A stretch of 64,000 nucleotides of DNA, taken from contig CAJTHM010000019.1 of the NCBI GenBank assembly GCA_910576125.1, positions 1 to 64,000 on the forward strand, written 5' to 3'. Under the pieces are notes generated by a model. It ran no database searches. It was not told the DNA's origin and saw only the letters and a list, made by a program, of their open reading frames with translations. Every line of letters starts with the position of its first letter. Within the stretch, counting starts at the first letter, position 1. The position numbers and the translations under genes are program-made. The stretch comes from Lachnospiraceae bacterium. Its GTDB lineage: Bacteria; Bacillota; Clostridia; Lachnospirales; Lachnospiraceae. Of this stretch, positions 61,260 to 64,000 are shown in pieces.

Positions 61260-61763
61260 ATGGCAAAAGGATTGGTTTATATATACGCTGGCGGCGGAAA
61301 GGGGAAGTCCCCGGCGGCTCTTGGCAGGGCCCTGCAGGCCGCGATGGAGGGGGAAAGCGTGGTCATCCTCCAGTTCCTGAAAGGAAATGGCATGAAATCA
61401 CAGGATTTCCTGCGCAGGATGGAACCGGAGATAAAGCTGTTCTGTTTCGAGAAATCCGATGAGAGTTACGAGAATCTCTCGGAGGAGAAGAAGCAGGAAG
61501 AGATTGCCAATATCAAAAATGAGATGAACTTCGCCAAAAAGGTGCTGGCCACCAGGGAGTGCGATTTGCTGATACTGGACGAGGTGCTCCGGCTGGTGGA
61601 GAAGGAAATCGTGTCCGTGGAGGATTTGAAAGCGCTGCTGGAATGCAGGGGAGATACGGATATCATCCTGACAGGCAAAAAGGCGGGGGAGGATATCTGC
61701 GCCCTGGCAGATGAGATTTCCCGGATCGAGACCTGGACGCCGGAAGCGAAAGTCAGGGCTTGA
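61260..61763 (+). CDS. BtuR/CobO-like P-loop protein (ATP:corrinoid adenosyltransferase family)
   Basis: 167 aa from ATG 61260 (SD GAGGTG). P-loop YAGGGKGKSPAALGRAL, VVILQFLKGNG, Walker B LLILDEVLRL, and LTGKKAGED, all in the order of CobO/BtuR. The P-loop has an extra Gly and Ser-Pro where the family has GKTTA, so corrinoid activity is uncertain. No other B12 gene in the window. Confidence 0.8.
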   Translation: MAKGLVYIYAGGGKGKSPAALGRALQAAMEGESVVILQFLKGNGMKSQDFLRRMEPEIKLFCFEKSDESYENLSEEKKQEEIANIKNEMNFAKKVLATRECDLLILDEVLRLVEKEIVSVEDLKALLECRGDTDIILTGKKAGEDICALADEISRIETWTPEAKVRA

Positions 61764-61774
61764 CAATAAATCCA

Positions 61775-61803
61775 TTGACAGCATCTCTATATGATGTTAT
61801 GAT
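61775..61803 (+). promoter_or_regulatory. promoter of the lysine-riboswitch transcript
   Basis: TTGACA (61775-61780), 17 bases, TATGAT (61798-61803). Confidence 0.75.
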
Positions 61804-61859
61804 TTATGACAACAGGAGACTGGAGAAGCCGGTTTTCTGGTGTATAAAAAATAAATGTA

Positions 61860-62010
61860 AGAAGATAGAGGTTGCGTTTTTCAAGAGTACTTTTTCAGAT
61901 GCGGCAGGCGCAGAGGAAGAAAAGGGAAAGGGGAACACGCCGAAAGAGGGGATGATCTGCTCATTGACTCTTGGGCATGCAGTTAAGAGCTGCATGACTG
62001 TCATCTGTTC
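61860..62010 (+). promoter_or_regulatory. lysine riboswitch (L box)
   Basis: Conserved blocks in order: AGAGGTTGCG, AAGAGTA, GGGAAAGGGGAACACGCCGA, then CTCTTGGGCATGCAG and TGACTGTCATCTG. Downstream is a terminator and dapA, so lysine should shut off diaminopimelate/lysine synthesis. A reading frame across it (61760-62014) is not a gene. Confidence 0.88.
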
Positions 62011-62050
62011 ATGAGATGGTGCGCTATCGGTACATATCCTATTGGATTCA

Positions 62051-62082
62051 TTCGCCGGCGCTTTTGTGTCGGCGATTGTTTC
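62051..62082 (+). terminator. riboswitch-controlled terminator
   Basis: TCGCCG (62052-62057) pairs with CGGCGA (62070-62075), followed by TTGTTT. Sits between the aptamer and dapA. Confidence 0.7.
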
Positions 62083-62120
62083 ATTACAATAGAGGAATGA
62101 AAAATGATGGAGGAGAAAAG

Positions 62121-63005
62121 ATGTCTATTTTTAAGGGCTCGGGTGTGGCTATTGTTACGCCCATGACAGACAAAGGTGAAGTGAATTATGAACAGTTTGC
62201 GAAGCTGCTGGAATTTCAGATTGCAAAGGGGACGGATGCCATCATAGTCTGCGGGACCACAGGCGAGTCGTCCACTTTGACCCATGAGGAGCATCTGGAG
62301 GTCATCCGTTACTGTGCGGAAGTGGTGGCGGGACGCATCCCGGTGGTGGCCGGCACTGGTTCCAACTGCACGGATACGGCTATCTATCTGTCTAAGGAGG
62401 CGGAGAAGTCCGGAGTGGACGGACTACTGCTGGTGAGCCCTTATTACAACAAGGCTACCCAGAACGGTCTGTACGCGCATTTCAAGGCGGTGGCGGATTC
62501 GGTGAAGCTTCCTGTCCTGCTCTACAATGTGCCCAGCAGGACCAGCTGCAATATCGCACCGGAGACGATTCTGCGACTGTGCACCGATGTGGAGAACATC
62601 GTGGGCGTCAAGGAAGCCAGCGGCGATATCAGCCAGATAGCCCGTCTGGCGGCCATCTCCGGCGGCAAGATAGACATCTACTCCGGAAATGACAACCAGA
62701 TCGTTCCTGTCATGTCCCTGGGCGGCATCGGCGTGATTTCTGTCCTGGCGAACGTAGCGCCTGCCCAGACCCATGAAATCTGTCAGAAATATCTGGACGG
62801 CGACGCGAAGGAAAGCTGCAGGCTGCAGCTGGAGGCCATGGAACTGTGCGATGCGCTGTTCTGTGAGGTGAACCCGATTCCGGTAAAGAAAGCGCTCAGC
62901 CTGATGGGCATAATAGACGGCGCGCTGCGCATGCCTTTGAGCGAGATGGAGCCCGCGAATACAGAGCGTCTGGAAAAGGCAATGCGGGCATACGGGATAC
63001 TGTAA
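62121..63005 (+). CDS. dapA: 4-hydroxy-tetrahydrodipicolinate synthase
   Basis: 294 aa from ATG 62121 (SD GGAGGAG). Schiff-base Lys in GVKEASGDI, Tyr in LYNVPSRTSC, GTTGESSTL for pyruvate. First committed step to lysine, diaminopimelate and (in spores) dipicolinate. Confidence 0.97.
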   Translation: MSIFKGSGVAIVTPMTDKGEVNYEQFAKLLEFQIAKGTDAIIVCGTTGESSTLTHEEHLEVIRYCAEVVAGRIPVVAGTGSNCTDTAIYLSKEAEKSGVDGLLLVSPYYNKATQNGLYAHFKAVADSVKLPVLLYNVPSRTSCNIAPETILRLCTDVENIVGVKEASGDISQIARLAAISGGKIDIYSGNDNQIVPVMSLGGIGVISVLANVAPAQTHEICQKYLDGDAKESCRLQLEAMELCDALFCEVNPIPVKKALSLMGIIDGALRMPLSEMEPANTERLEKAMRAYGIL

Positions 63006-63160
63006 TCCTGAATTAGACTGGGCTGCTTCGTCGGGCTTATTTCCGACGCGGGAGCCCTTTTGACGCATTTAGGAACAATGGTGGAACGGCATCTGCAGGG
63101 CATGACATTGAGAAGGCGGATGCGGTACTGATATGATTGCCATGAACAGGAGGAAGGCTT

Positions 63161-63925
63161 ATGATAAGAATTATCATGCACGGCTGCAATGGAAAAATGG
63201 GACAGGTCATCAGGGGACTTCTGGAGGCGGACGGGGATGCGAAGCTGGTAGCAGGCATCGATGTGTTCGACGACGGAAAGAGCCCGTACCCGGTTTTTAC
63301 GGATATCAGGGAGTGTGATGTGGAGGCCGACTGTCTGGTAGATTTCTCTACGGCCGGGGCTGTGGACAGGATGCTGGACTATTGTGTGGAGAAGAAGCTC
63401 CCCTGTGTGCTCTGCACCACAGGCCTCGGTGAGGAGCAGCTGAAGAAAGCGGACCAGGCGGCAAAGGCTATCGCCTTGCTTCGGTCTGCCAATATGTCCC
63501 TGGGGATAAACCTGCTTTTGAAGCTTTTGAAGAATGCGGCAGGAGTGCTGGCTCCCGCTGGTTTCGACATGGAAATCGTGGAAAAGCATCATAACCTGAA
63601 AGTGGACGCGCCCAGCGGGACTGCCATGGCTCTTGCGGATGCCATCAATGAGGAGTTAGATGGGACTTACTCCTATACTTACGACAGGAGCGTAAGGCGG
63701 GAGAGGCGCCCGGAGAAAGAGATCGGCATCAGCGCGGTCAGAGGCGGCACCATCGTGGGGGATCATGATGTCATTTTTGCCGGCCCGGACGAAGTCATCA
63801 CCTTTTCCCACAGGGCCTACTCCAAGGCCGTCTTTGGCAAGGGAGCTGTCCAGGCCGCGAAATTCCTGGCCGGAAAGCCTGCGGGCAGATACGATATGAG
63901 CGATGTGATCGAGGCGGCGCTGTAA
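63161..63925 (+). CDS. dapB: 4-hydroxy-tetrahydrodipicolinate reductase
   Basis: 254 aa. NAD(P) site IIMHGCNGKMGQVIRGLLEA, catalytic motif EKHHNLKVDAPSGTAMALAD. SD GGAGGAAGG. 155 bp after dapA, presumably the same transcript. Confidence 0.97.
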   Translation: MIRIIMHGCNGKMGQVIRGLLEADGDAKLVAGIDVFDDGKSPYPVFTDIRECDVEADCLVDFSTAGAVDRMLDYCVEKKLPCVLCTTGLGEEQLKKADQAAKAIALLRSANMSLGINLLLKLLKNAAGVLAPAGFDMEIVEKHHNLKVDAPSGTAMALADAINEELDGTYSYTYDRSVRRERRPEKEIGISAVRGGTIVGDHDVIFAGPDEVITFSHRAYSKAVFGKGAVQAAKFLAGKPAGRYDMSDVIEAAL

Positions 63926-63980
63926 GGAGCTTATCGGTGCGGGAATAGGTCCGCGCACTTGGGGAGATGAGGGAGCATAC

Positions 63981-64000
63981 ATGAAGGAGAAAGACAATCA
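63981..64000 (+). CDS. start of a further gene, cut by the window end
   Basis: ATG 63981 with GAGGGAG 10 bases upstream; only MKEKDN is visible. No product can be named. Confidence 0.4.

Noticed and set aside
61760..62014. 84-aa ORF upstream of dapA
   Set aside because: Coincides with the lysine riboswitch and its promoter.
1..64000. CRISPR array, rRNA operon or intact prophage
   Set aside because: No regularly spaced repeats, no rRNA sequence and no run of phage genes were found; tandem repeats seen are limited to the 18-bp set in the shell gene.

Overview
The window looks like a chromosomal segment of a spore-forming, anaerobic, gut-type Firmicute, most likely Lachnospiraceae; the genus cannot be fixed from sequence alone. 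The grounds are a complete spoIIIAA-AH operon, the clostridial gene order asp23-nusB-xseA-xseB-ispA-dxs-tlyA-nadK-argR-recN-spoIVB, strong GGAGG ribosome sites, a T-box before thrS, a lysine riboswitch before dapA, and a B12-independent (glycyl-radical) microcompartment locus.

Layout. 1-2420: phage-lysozyme remnant, tRNA-Val on the minus strand, and an orphan protein with a topoisomerase-like zinc-ribbon repeat. 2760-4800: T-box-controlled thrS, carrying a small palindromic in-frame insertion. 5189-24206: a large catabolic microcompartment locus. It encodes a glycyl-radical diol dehydratase and its activase, a fuculose-phosphate-type aldolase, aldehyde and alcohol dehydrogenases, PduL, PduO-C-, PduS- and PduT-like redox proteins, EutS/PduU, EutN and BMC-H shell proteins, a EutP/PduV GTPase and a DeoR regulator. 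It ends with a ParA ATPase overlapped by a lysine-rich disordered small protein. The predicted route is deoxyhexose phosphate to DHAP plus lactaldehyde, lactaldehyde to 1,2-propanediol, and propanediol to propionaldehyde, which is then split between propanol and propionyl-phosphate. Several nucleotide-handling genes (nucleoside phosphorylase, pyrophosphatase-like, Nudix, P-loop, methyltransferase) are interspersed between the dehydratase and the shell genes.

24300-28100: yqeY-like gene, citrate synthase with a cre-like site, and a secreted transglutaminase-like protein. 28160-33580: spoIIIA operon. 33680-37030: deoB remnant, prfC, and a second transglutaminase-like lipoprotein. 37185-48305: the housekeeping/sporulation cluster listed above. 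48300-55200: a degenerate island at the 3' end of spoIVB. It is flanked by a duplicated spoIVB tail and by two copies of a transposase fragment, and it holds a double-HTH regulator plus an AT-rich ABC transporter. 55338-64000: amidase, GH31 glycosidase, typA (minus), an SSB-like protein, a BtuR-like P-loop protein, the lysine-riboswitch-controlled dapA-dapB pair, and the first codons of another gene.

Three copies of an undescribed ~100-bp inverted-repeat element (4999, 37046, 46761) tie the window together. The most promising system is the ParA plus small-partner pair at the end of the microcompartment operon, which resembles the McdAB carboxysome-positioning arrangement but sits in a glycyl-radical catabolic locus.
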